A DNA stretch of 5,281 bases from an uncultured Clostridia bacterium (lineage in GTDB: Bacteria > Bacillota > Clostridia > Lachnospirales > CAG-274), in NCBI GenBank assembly GCA_947629215.1, contig CANRCU010000173.1, forward strand, positions 1 through 5,281. Reading direction: 5' to 3'. Position 1 is the stretch's first letter. Every line of letters starts with the position of its first letter. Below are positions 1 through 5,281 of the stretch, in pieces. The position numbers and the translations under genes are program-made. The notes under the pieces were generated by a model, which saw nothing but the letters and a program-made list of their open reading frames with translations, was not told the origin of the DNA and searched no databases.

Positions 1-899
1 AATTTATTCGCGGTCGTAAGAGTTTCGTCGTCGAACTGATCCATTGAAAGACCGTGCAGCACCTCGTTTATGAACATACGGCAAAGCGGTATAGGCAGCT
101 GATATATAAGCCTGCCTATGCCAAGCTGTTCATAGTTTACAACGCTCTTGCTCTCTTCAAATATCTTACCGACTTCAAGAGCCATTTTAGCCTCTTTGTA
201 AGATGCCGAAACATTTTTGAGATCCATTACCGATGTACCGATAGCAACATAAACATTGCTCATAGTTTCCGCAACAAGTGTATCATAGATAGACTTTGCA
301 ATGTTTTCTATGTCCTCTCTTGTATCTTTGGTTTTAAGCTCTTTTACAAGGATAATACTTTTTTCGTCAACAGCGGTGACAAAATCTTTCTGCTTTGTCG
401 GGAATATTCCGCGCACTATCTCTACCACATTCAAATCTTTGTCTATCTCGGTTTCAATAAGATACACTATACGCCTTACATTGTTTTCTATACGCAGTTT
501 TTTTGCGCGTGAATATATATCCACCAACAGCAGGTTGTCAAGCAGCAGGTTTTTTATAAAATTGTCCCTGTCGTACCTCTCCTTGTAAGCAACAAGCAGA
601 TTTTGTATCTGGAATGCCGTTATCTTGCCTATACGGTAAGTTTCCTCGTCCTCGCCGTTTATCATAACTATATATTCGGTAGCGCCGTTATCAAATACCT
701 TAAAATACTGATAACCCTGCACAAGCTGGTTCTCGGCAGGACTGCTCACAAAAATAGACATATTGTCTATTGTTGCATTCACCATTTCCTCCTCTGTTGT
801 TGCAACTACCTTTCCTTCACGTTCGACTACGCTCAACTCACGTCTTGTTATGTTTTTCAGCCCGTCAATTGTGTTTTGCAATATCTGATTCGATATCAT
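1..899 (-). CDS. CdaR/PucR-family transcriptional regulator, 3' end cut by window edge
   Basis: I translated this gene directly from the reverse strand: it is open from an ATG at 899-897 to the window edge, giving 299 residues without a stop. Residues 1-105 form an N-terminal sensor-like domain beginning MISNQILQNTIDGL. It is of the kind seen in clostridial CdaR-like proteins, but I see no clear sugar-diacid signature. A short helical linker follows (about 105-135). Residues 138-260 look like the CdaR GGDEF-like domain, with the hallmark stretch VAIGTSVMDLKNVSASYKEA at 218-237 and LGIGRLIYQLP at 259-269. The last residues, ETLTTANK, match the point where family members enter the PucR-type C-terminal HTH, so only the DNA-binding domain (roughly 60-80 residues) should be missing. 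The start is supported by AAGGAG eight bases upstream. It is divergent from the zapA operon. The effector is unknown; such proteins usually regulate adjacent metabolic genes, which here would lie to the left. Confidence 0.85.
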   Translation of the reverse strand, partial: MISNQILQNTIDGLKNITRRELSVVEREGKVVATTEEEMVNATIDNMSIFVSSPAENQLVQGYQYFKVFDNGATEYIVMINGEDEETYRIGKITAFQIQNLLVAYKERYDRDNFIKNLLLDNLLLVDIYSRAKKLRIENNVRRIVYLIETEIDKDLNVVEIVRGIFPTKQKDFVTAVDEKSIILVKELKTKDTREDIENIAKSIYDTLVAETMSNVYVAIGTSVMDLKNVSASYKEAKMALEVGKIFEESKSVVNYEQLGIGRLIYQLPIPLCRMFINEVLHGLSMDQFDDETLTTANK

Positions 900-907
900 A
901 TCCCCAG

Positions 908-913
908 CTCCTT
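908..913 (-). promoter_or_regulatory. Ribosome binding site of the CdaR-like regulator
   Basis: The reverse strand reads AAGGAG here, followed by eight bases and then the ATG at 899. This is a near-consensus Firmicute Shine-Dalgarno site and fixes the start codon. Confidence 0.85.
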
Positions 914-952
914 CTCTTTTTGATTTTGTAACTGCATAAGTTTACTAATACT

Positions 953-981
953 ATTTTACAACAAATTTAAAAAAAATAAAA
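953..981 (-). promoter_or_regulatory. Candidate leftward promoter for the CdaR-like regulator
   Basis: The reverse strand has TAAAAT at 958-953, a 5/6 match to the -10 consensus. It is preceded by a long T/A-rich stretch but by no convincing -35 box at 17 bases (TTTTAT). Transcription from it would give a leader of about 45 nt ending at the AAGGAG site. In such A/T-rich DNA a -10-like hexamer can arise by chance, so this is only a candidate. Confidence 0.25.
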
Positions 982-1003
982 GAGAAATTTATTCATTTTT
1001 TAT

Positions 1004-1030
1004 AAATTTAGGGATTATTCCTTAAAATTT
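1004..1030. repeat. Imperfect inverted repeat in the divergent intergenic region, possible operator
   Basis: AAATTTAGGGA (1004-1014), spacer TTAT (1015-1018) and TCCTTAAAATTT (1019-1030) form a dyad. The two arms pair except for one inserted base and one mismatch. The GGGA/TCCT core stands out from the surrounding A/T-only sequence. It lies between the two divergent promoters, upstream of the zapA -35 and upstream of the candidate leftward -10. That is where a regulator controlling its own gene, such as the neighbouring CdaR-like protein, could bind. No binding motif is known to me for this regulator, so the operator role is inference. Confidence 0.3.
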
Positions 1031-1062
1031 AATATTTTTGTAATATTTATAGGCAATTTTTG

Positions 1063-1091
1063 TTGTTCAATTTTGAATTTTATGTTATAAT
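1063..1091 (+). promoter_or_regulatory. Sigma-A-type promoter with extended -10 for the zapA operon
   Basis: A perfect -10 hexamer TATAAT lies at 1086-1091, with the extended-10 TG at 1083-1084 one base before it. A weak -35 (TTGTTC, 1063-1068) sits at the ideal spacing of 17 bases. The start of transcription should fall near 1098, giving a leader of about 115 nt before the zapA start. The upstream region (about 960-1060) is rich in A and T tracts, which could act as an UP element. This is the only strong promoter I see for the three rightward genes. Confidence 0.7.
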
Positions 1092-1100
1092 TAATATATC

Positions 1101-1158
1101 TTTGGATGAAATCCGGAACCTGACCGATAAGCAAGGTTTTGCCGAAAACCGTCGGTTA
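1101..1158 (+). promoter_or_regulatory. Structured 5' leader of zapA, unknown class
   Basis: Just after the predicted transcription start the sequence can fold into a small hairpin, GGAT/ATCC (1104-1107 with 1111-1114, loop GAA). A larger two-tier hairpin follows. Its outer helix is TGACCGA (1121-1127) with TCGGTTA (1152-1158), seven pairs including one G-U. Its inner helix is GGTTTT (1135-1140) with AAAACC (1145-1150), six perfect pairs closing the loop GCCG. Between the two helices lie TAAGCAA on the 5' side and a single G on the 3' side. AACC at 1117-1120 could compete by pairing with GGTT at 1135-1138 or 1154-1157. There is no T-run, so this is not an intrinsic terminator. I do not recognise any known riboswitch, T-box or ribosomal-protein leader signature. 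The pairing is visible; a regulatory role is inference. Confidence 0.4.
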
Positions 1159-1201
1159 TGAATACACAGCGTATACAGAGTACGAATATCATTGACTATA
1201 T

Positions 1202-1208
1202 GGAGGAA
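1202..1208 (+). promoter_or_regulatory. Ribosome binding site that decides the zapA start
   Basis: GGAGGAA lies here, with eight bases between GGAGG and the ATG at 1215. The in-frame ATG at 1158 has no such site in front of it and lies in the outer arm of the leader hairpin. The ATG at 1200 overlaps the site itself. This argues for translation from 1215. Confidence 0.85.
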
Positions 1209-1214
1209 AGAATT

Positions 1215-2132
1215 ATGAACCGTAATTTTGTTGAAGTTAACATAGGGGGTAAAAATTATCGCCTTGCAACAAGCACCGATAAAGGCGATGACTATGTTCG
1301 CAGTATTGCCGCATACATAGACGAAAAACTTTCGCAGATAATAGAAGAAGGAGGTTCGTCAATTACTTATAAAGATGCTTTCCCCGTGCTTTTTGCCCTT
1401 AATATCGCAGAAGACCTTTTTGCCGAAAGGGAAAAGTACAACAGCACAAGCGCCGCCCTGCGCGAACAGAACCTTGAAGAACGTCTTGCCTCTCTTAACA
1501 AAACACTTGAATTTTATCGCACACAAGACGAAAAAAACAAAGAACGCTGGAACGAGCTTACAAACAAGCTGCATACTTTTGAGGCACAGAACAAAGAACT
1601 TTCCGAAACGCTGTCTAACGTGTGGGAGGAGTTGGAAGGCAAAAAAGCCGAACTTGAACAGAAACAAGCCGAATATCAGCTGCTTGAAAACACACTTTCG
1701 GAAAAGATAACCTCCCTTGATTCGCTTTCAAAGAAAATAAAAGAAAAAAATCAGGAGATCAACAGCCTCAGCGTCAAGCTTTCGGAAAAGAACACTCTTT
1801 TGAACGAGCTGAACATAAAATCTGCCGAGCGCAATCAGAAACTCAACAATGTCAATAAAGAACGTGACGAACTTGCCATAAAACTTAAAGAAAGCAAAAA
1901 TAACGCTGCCGAACTTGAAAAACAGTTGACAGAGCTGGAAGAAAAAATGCAGATAGGTTCTAAAGGTTACAGCAGCCTGCAAAAAGAAAAAACAGAGCTT
2001 GACCACACTCTTGCCAAATTAAAGACGGAAAACAAAGAGCTGAAAGAAAGCTGCGAAGCTCTCACTCACGAAAATCAGAGGCTTTCGGAGGATTACAAGA
2101 CCCTCAGCTCAAAAGTAAAACGCAGCAAATAA
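1215..2132 (+). CDS. zapA: ZapA-type cell division protein with a very long coiled-coil tail
   Basis: The protein has 305 residues from the ATG at 1215. Residues 1-90 are a ZapA domain: the opening MNRNFVEVNIGGKNYRLATS is the typical beta-hairpin, followed by DDYVRSIAAYIDEKLSQI and an ALNIAEDLFAERE helix. ZapA acts in the cytoplasm, bundling FtsZ filaments and stabilising the Z-ring. From about residue 93 to the end the protein is almost entirely charged coiled coil, rich in Glu, Lys, Leu, Asn and Gln. It contains 14-residue repeats at 157-212. Classical ZapA proteins are about 80-110 residues with a short coil. Clostridial versions are often longer, but a tail of about 210 residues is at the long end. 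There is no membrane segment. The gene is the first of an operon with the U32 and SEDS genes. The ZapA domain is clear; the tail's job is unknown and could be spacing or scaffolding of the ring. Confidence 0.88.
   Translation: MNRNFVEVNIGGKNYRLATSTDKGDDYVRSIAAYIDEKLSQIIEEGGSSITYKDAFPVLFALNIAEDLFAEREKYNSTSAALREQNLEERLASLNKTLEFYRTQDEKNKERWNELTNKLHTFEAQNKELSETLSNVWEELEGKKAELEQKQAEYQLLENTLSEKITSLDSLSKKIKEKNQEINSLSVKLSEKNTLLNELNIKSAERNQKLNNVNKERDELAIKLKESKNNAAELEKQLTELEEKMQIGSKGYSSLQKEKTELDHTLAKLKTENKELKESCEALTHENQRLSEDYKTLSSKVKRSK
1683..1850 (+). repeat. Four tandem 14-residue (42-bp) coiled-coil repeats inside zapA
   Basis: Residues 157-212 divide into four units of 14 residues: LENTLSEKITSLDS, LSKKIKEKNQEINS, LSVKLSEKNTLLNE and LNIKSAERNQKLNN. 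The shared pattern is L at position 1, [ST/KR]-E-[KR] around 6-8, mostly N at 9, and D or N at 13. Each unit is two heptads long. The DNA units have diverged, sharing pieces such as CTTTCGGAAAAGA in units 1 and 3, so this looks like an old internal duplication, not a fresh slippage tract. Heptad regularity alone can create some of this pattern. Confidence 0.55.
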
Positions 2133-2143
2133 ACGGACGGTAC

Positions 2144-2147
2144 GGAG
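2144..2147 (+). promoter_or_regulatory. Ribosome binding site of the U32 gene
   Basis: GGAG (within ACGGAG) lies nine bases before the ATG at 2157. It sits too close to the upstream in-frame TTG at 2148 to serve that codon, so it supports 2157 as the start. Confidence 0.65.
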
Positions 2148-2156
2148 TTGTTACAA

Positions 2157-4475
2157 ATGAAAGAGCATATTGAACTGCTTGCACCGGCGAGCAGCTATGA
2201 AAGTGTGACGGCAGCCATAAACAACGGCTGTGATGCCGTATATATCGGCGGCAGGCTATTCAATGCGCGCGCATATGCCGACAGCCCCGACAATGAAAAG
2301 TTGATCGAGATCATAGACCTCTGCCATATACACGGCGTAAAAATTTTTATAACGCTTAACACACTTTACAAAAACAGCGAGCTTAAAGATGTTATGGCTT
2401 TTGCGCATCTTATGTACGAAGCGGGGGCTGACGCTTTTATTATTCAGGACATCGGGTTTCTTATGCTTGCAAAAAAGTACTTCCCCGATATTGAGCTGCA
2501 TTGCAGCACACAAATGACAATACACAACAAAGACGCAGCCTCATGGTTCGACAGACAGGGTTTTGAACGCATTGTACCAAGCAGGGAATTGTCTTTGGAA
2601 GAAATAAATGAAATTCGCAGCAATGTCAACTGTGATATAGAATGTTTTGTTCACGGCGCTTTATGCGTCTGCTATTCGGGGCGCTGTCTTATGAGCAGTA
2701 TTCTTGGCGGCAGGAGCGGGAACCGCGGACGCTGCGCCCAACCCTGCCGTTTGGAATATACTCTTTATAAAAACAACAAAAAGCTGCAAAGCGGTCATCT
2801 TCTTTCGCCAAAGGATATATGCACCGTCGATATGACAGATCCTCTTGCGGCAGCGGGCATCACTTCGTTTAAAATAGAAGGCAGAATGAAAAGCCCCGAA
2901 TATGTTGCCCAGGTAGTTTCAAGCTATCGGCACGCAATAGACGGCAACAAGATCACAAAAGCGGAAATTTGTGACCTGAAACAGATATTTAACCGCGGCG
3001 GCAGCTTTTCAAACGGTTATTACAATTGTTTTTCGGGCAATGATATGATGAGCGGTTCTCCGAAAAGCAGCGGCATTATGGTAGGCAAGGTCATATCTTC
3101 GGAAAAAAAAGGCTGCGATATAAGGCTTGAGCTGCCGCTTCACCGAGGCGACGGTATTGAAATATGGAACAAAAAGCAAAAACACACAGGCTGTGGTATT
3201 TCAGCGGAATATCCAGAAAAAAGCGTGTTCCATGCGGATATTTACGGCGAAAACGGCGCTGCTGTCTATCGCTCGTTTGATAAACAGCTTAATGACAGGC
3301 TAAAAAAAACGTATGCAAAACCGACCCGACAAACGGAAATAAGGGTAAGTTTTTCTGCTCTGCCCGACTCTCCGATGAAACTTGTATTGCATACCGATAA
3401 CAAAGAGATGACCGTACTTGGCGGTATACCTCAAAAAGCCGAAAACAAGCCGATGACAGCCGACGACTTTATAACGCGGCTGCAAAAAACGGGCGGTACG
3501 CCTTTTAAATTTGTTTTTTCCGAAACCAATATAGCCGACGGACTTTTCGTACCCGCTTCGGAACTGAACGAATTGCGCAGAAACGCCTGTGACAGGCTTA
3601 AAAATTATCTGACCGAAAAATACAAAAGAAAAACACCTGCGCCGCATATTATCATTCCCGAATGCAAAACCGCTTCATCGCAAAAACTTACCGTTTTTAC
3701 GGAAAAGACCGAAATTATCGAAACAATATTGAAATATCGCCCTTATCGGATATATATAGAAATAAATACCGACAACGCCGACGATATTATAAAATATACA
3801 GATATTTGCCATGCAAACGGCATACAGATATATGCCGCCTTGCCGCGAATAGCTCGCAGCGGATATATGAACGAACTTTCGCCGACTTTGGCAAAACTTG
3901 AAAAAAGCCGTATCGACGGTTTTCTTTTAAGAAATTACGGTTTTAAAACGGCCAAAGACGTTATGCACGATTATTGCTTTAATGTCACAAACTCCCTATC
4001 GACAGACATACTTGAAAATGTTACTCTTTCACCCGAACTCACGGCAAAAGAACTGCGCTGTATATCGGGTAGTGGCAAAGAGATCGTAATATATGGTCAT
4101 TTTGTGCTTATGAGTACGCATCAATGCCCCATAGGCAATGGCACAGGGCATAAGAAGGGAAAATTCTGTTCCGAAAAAAACACGAAAGATGTATATTTTC
4201 TAAAAGACAGAACTGGCGCAAAATTCCCCGTTATGCCTCATTGCCGCAGCTGTACGGCATTTATATTGAATAATCTTCCCGTTTTCACGGCGAACCGTAT
4301 GAATGATATTATTGCAATAGGCGCAGAATATATGCGGCTTGATTTTACCGTTGAAAGCAGCGAACAAGCCGATAAGATATTGCGGCTTTATACCGATGCA
4401 TTCCTAAACAAACAAAATTCACCCACACCCGACTTTGAATACACAGGCGGTCACTATTTCAGAGGTGTTCTGTAA
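2157..4475 (+). CDS. Peptidase U32-family protein with DUF3656 domain (RlhA/TrhP-like)
   Basis: The protein has 772 residues. Residues 5-300 are the U32 barrel: ELLAPA at 6-11, AVYIGG at 27-32, the family signature ECFVHGALC at 162-170 and EGRMKSPEYVA at 241-251. Cysteines C170, C177, C193 and C197 match the four that hold a [4Fe-4S] cluster in characterised U32 proteins (E. coli RlhA, TrhP, UbiU/UbiV). Residues 385-485 look like DUF3656, ending in GLFVPASELNELRR. Residues 510-772 form a further domain that partly resembles the first barrel and carries C657, C671, C696 and C699. In E. coli, RlhA hydroxylates C2501 of 23S rRNA and TrhP hydroxylates U34 of certain tRNAs, both using prephenate. 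A similar RNA hydroxylase role is likely here, but the exact substrate cannot be read from sequence, and the 'peptidase' name is probably misleading. The gene starts 24 nt after zapA and abuts the SEDS gene. Confidence 0.85.
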   Translation: MKEHIELLAPASSYESVTAAINNGCDAVYIGGRLFNARAYADSPDNEKLIEIIDLCHIHGVKIFITLNTLYKNSELKDVMAFAHLMYEAGADAFIIQDIGFLMLAKKYFPDIELHCSTQMTIHNKDAASWFDRQGFERIVPSRELSLEEINEIRSNVNCDIECFVHGALCVCYSGRCLMSSILGGRSGNRGRCAQPCRLEYTLYKNNKKLQSGHLLSPKDICTVDMTDPLAAAGITSFKIEGRMKSPEYVAQVVSSYRHAIDGNKITKAEICDLKQIFNRGGSFSNGYYNCFSGNDMMSGSPKSSGIMVGKVISSEKKGCDIRLELPLHRGDGIEIWNKKQKHTGCGISAEYPEKSVFHADIYGENGAAVYRSFDKQLNDRLKKTYAKPTRQTEIRVSFSALPDSPMKLVLHTDNKEMTVLGGIPQKAENKPMTADDFITRLQKTGGTPFKFVFSETNIADGLFVPASELNELRRNACDRLKNYLTEKYKRKTPAPHIIIPECKTASSQKLTVFTEKTEIIETILKYRPYRIYIEINTDNADDIIKYTDICHANGIQIYAALPRIARSGYMNELSPTLAKLEKSRIDGFLLRNYGFKTAKDVMHDYCFNVTNSLSTDILENVTLSPELTAKELRCISGSGKEIVIYGHFVLMSTHQCPIGNGTGHKKGKFCSEKNTKDVYFLKDRTGAKFPVMPHCRSCTAFILNNLPVFTANRMNDIIAIGAEYMRLDFTVESSEQADKILRLYTDAFLNKQNSPTPDFEYTGGHYFRGVL
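4462..4467 (+). promoter_or_regulatory. Ribosome binding site of the SEDS gene, inside the U32 gene
   Basis: GAGGTG lies eight bases before the ATG at 4476 and matches the anti-Shine-Dalgarno sequence. It is inside the last codons of the U32 gene. With TAA directly followed by ATG, the two genes are probably translationally coupled. Confidence 0.7.
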
Positions 4476-5281
4476 ATGTTGAATATATTTATTATAATCT
4501 CAAAATATCTATTTATATTATATATAGGCTTTTTTCTGCTTTACGGTTTTATTGCCGCAACAAGCAGGGATAATGAGGCGCGCTGCAATTTTGCGCTTGC
4601 GGTACAGCGTTTTTGCATAATTATTTTTCATATAAATGTATATATGATATTTATTTTTGCCGATCCCTACTCTGCTTTCACAACTTTAAAAAGGAGTATT
4701 GGGATGCTTGCATTTATGCTCATAGGCAATTATGCCGCTTGTAGATTTTATCCCTGTTGCAGCAAAATATTATGGAACGGTGTATTCTTTTTAAGCGATA
4801 TAGGTATGGTAACGCTTCAGCTGCTCGACCCTGCGCTTGCCGAAAAACAGCTTATCTGGCATATGGCAGGCTTTATTGCAGCGCTTATGCTGCCCTATAT
4901 ACTTGACCGTATGCCAAGACTTGACCGTTTTAAGAATATATATATAATAGCTTCTATAATTCTGCCCGTATCCACTCTTATATTCGGACACGACGAATTT
5001 GGCGCAAGAAACTGGATCTCGATAGGCGGTTTTTCATTCCAGCCGTCCGAGGTCACAAAAATACTGTTTATTGCCTACCTTGCCTCGGCACTGAATCAAT
5101 CCCCGGATATGAAACAGCTGAGAATACCCGCGGTATTGTGCGCTGCCATACTTTTATGCTTTGTTGCGCAAAAAGACCTTGGTTCTGCGCTTATTTTCTT
5201 TATGAGCTTTATGGTCGTAGTATATATAGCAACGTCAAATATCGGTTATTTTGTTGTCGGTACGGGGGTGGCAGCCGTCGG
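4476..5281 (+). CDS. SEDS-family peptidoglycan polymerase (FtsW/RodA/SpoVE), 3' end cut by window edge
   Basis: The reading frame is open from the ATG at 4476 to the window edge (268 residues). The family motifs are GARNWISIGGFSFQPSEVTK at 176-195 (compare GA+RW-----FQPSE--K) and QKDLGSALIF at 232-241 (usual form QPDLGT). SEDS proteins are membrane glycosyltransferases that polymerise lipid II into glycan strands with a partner class B penicillin-binding protein. Hydrophobic segments lie at about 4-28, 44-62, 74-88, 98-116, 125-143, 155-171, 191-206, 217-231 and 237-254. The GARNW motif is about 75 residues further in than in E. coli RodA. The region around 106-143, with AEKQLIWHMAGF at 122-133, resembles the N-terminal extension of mycobacterial RodA. 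The catalytic aspartate in the later extracellular loop lies beyond the window. FtsW and RodA roles cannot be separated from this fragment; a penicillin-binding protein gene is expected downstream. Confidence 0.88.
   Translation, partial: MLNIFIIISKYLFILYIGFFLLYGFIAATSRDNEARCNFALAVQRFCIIIFHINVYMIFIFADPYSAFTTLKRSIGMLAFMLIGNYAACRFYPCCSKILWNGVFFLSDIGMVTLQLLDPALAEKQLIWHMAGFIAALMLPYILDRMPRLDRFKNIYIIASIILPVSTLIFGHDEFGARNWISIGGFSFQPSEVTKILFIAYLASALNQSPDMKQLRIPAVLCAAILLCFVAQKDLGSALIFFMSFMVVVYIATSNIGYFVVGTGVAAV

Noticed and set aside
54..923. Plus-strand open frames at 54-512, 301-588 and 603-923
   Set aside because: They lie opposite the CdaR-like gene, have no ribosome binding site or family resemblance, and their composition is that of antisense shadow frames.
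1135..1150. GGTTTT-GCCG-AAAACC hairpin as an intrinsic terminator
   Set aside because: It is followed by GTCGGTTATG rather than a T-run, in either direction, so it cannot act as a Rho-independent terminator.
1158..1214. Upstream in-frame start that would add 19 residues (MNTQRIQSTN...) to ZapA
   Set aside because: No Shine-Dalgarno site precedes 1158. The ATG overlaps the leader hairpin, and the ZapA domain begins right after the ATG at 1215, which has GGAGG at ideal spacing.
1098..1214. T-box or known riboswitch in the zapA leader
   Set aside because: No TGGNACCGCG-like T-box sequence and no consensus core of any riboswitch I know is present.
1359..2006. Antisense and +frame open frames inside zapA
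   Set aside because: They are Phe/Leu-rich or Lys-rich mirror products of the coiled-coil codons, without start signals.
2148..2156. TTG start for the U32 protein three codons upstream
   Set aside because: TTG directly abuts the GGAG site, leaving no spacer. The ATG at 2157 is well placed and the U32 fold begins there.
4791..4991. Minus-strand frame inside the SEDS gene
   Set aside because: It is antisense to clear SEDS motif-containing coding sequence and has no ribosome binding site.
1..5281. Mobile element, CRISPR array, tRNA or rRNA
   Set aside because: No terminal inverted repeats, transposase motifs, regularly spaced repeats or RNA-gene signatures were seen on either strand.

Overview
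The window most likely comes from an anaerobic, low-to-mid GC Firmicute of the Clostridia, and the protein style suggests Ruminococcus or the wider Oscillospiraceae. This is inference from four signals. Strong AAGGAG/GGAGG-type ribosome binding sites precede the genes. Codon use favours ATA (Ile) and CTT (Leu). The zapA – U32/DUF3656 neighbourhood is familiar from Clostridia. The SEDS protein is of the N-terminally extended type.

Left part (1-899, minus strand): the first 299 residues of a CdaR/PucR-type transcriptional regulator. It has a sensor-like N-terminal domain and a CdaR GGDEF-like domain. The window ends just where the C-terminal PucR helix-turn-helix would begin.

Middle (900-1214): a divergent, very A/T-rich intergenic region of about 315 bp with no gene. 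It holds a good sigma-A-type promoter with an extended -10 reading right, a weaker candidate promoter reading left, and an imperfect dyad between them that could be an operator. It also holds a leader of about 115 nt that can fold into a two-tier hairpin and matches no riboswitch class I recognise.

Right part (1215-5281, plus strand): a tight three-gene operon. First is a 305-residue ZapA-type FtsZ-ring protein with an unusually long coiled-coil tail. After 24 nt comes a 772-residue U32-family protein with a DUF3656 domain. Its relatives RlhA and TrhP are iron-sulfur RNA hydroxylases rather than proven peptidases. With no gap follows a SEDS-family (FtsW/RodA/SpoVE) peptidoglycan polymerase that runs off the right edge after 268 residues. 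Two of the three genes belong to division or wall synthesis, and the U32 gene between them is co-transcribed with them by position.

I see no mobile element, CRISPR array, tRNA, rRNA or intrinsic terminator. Nothing here is clearly a new defence or mobile system. The most open items are the structured zapA leader, the extended ZapA tail with its 14-residue repeats, and the internal duplication plus second cysteine set in the U32 protein.
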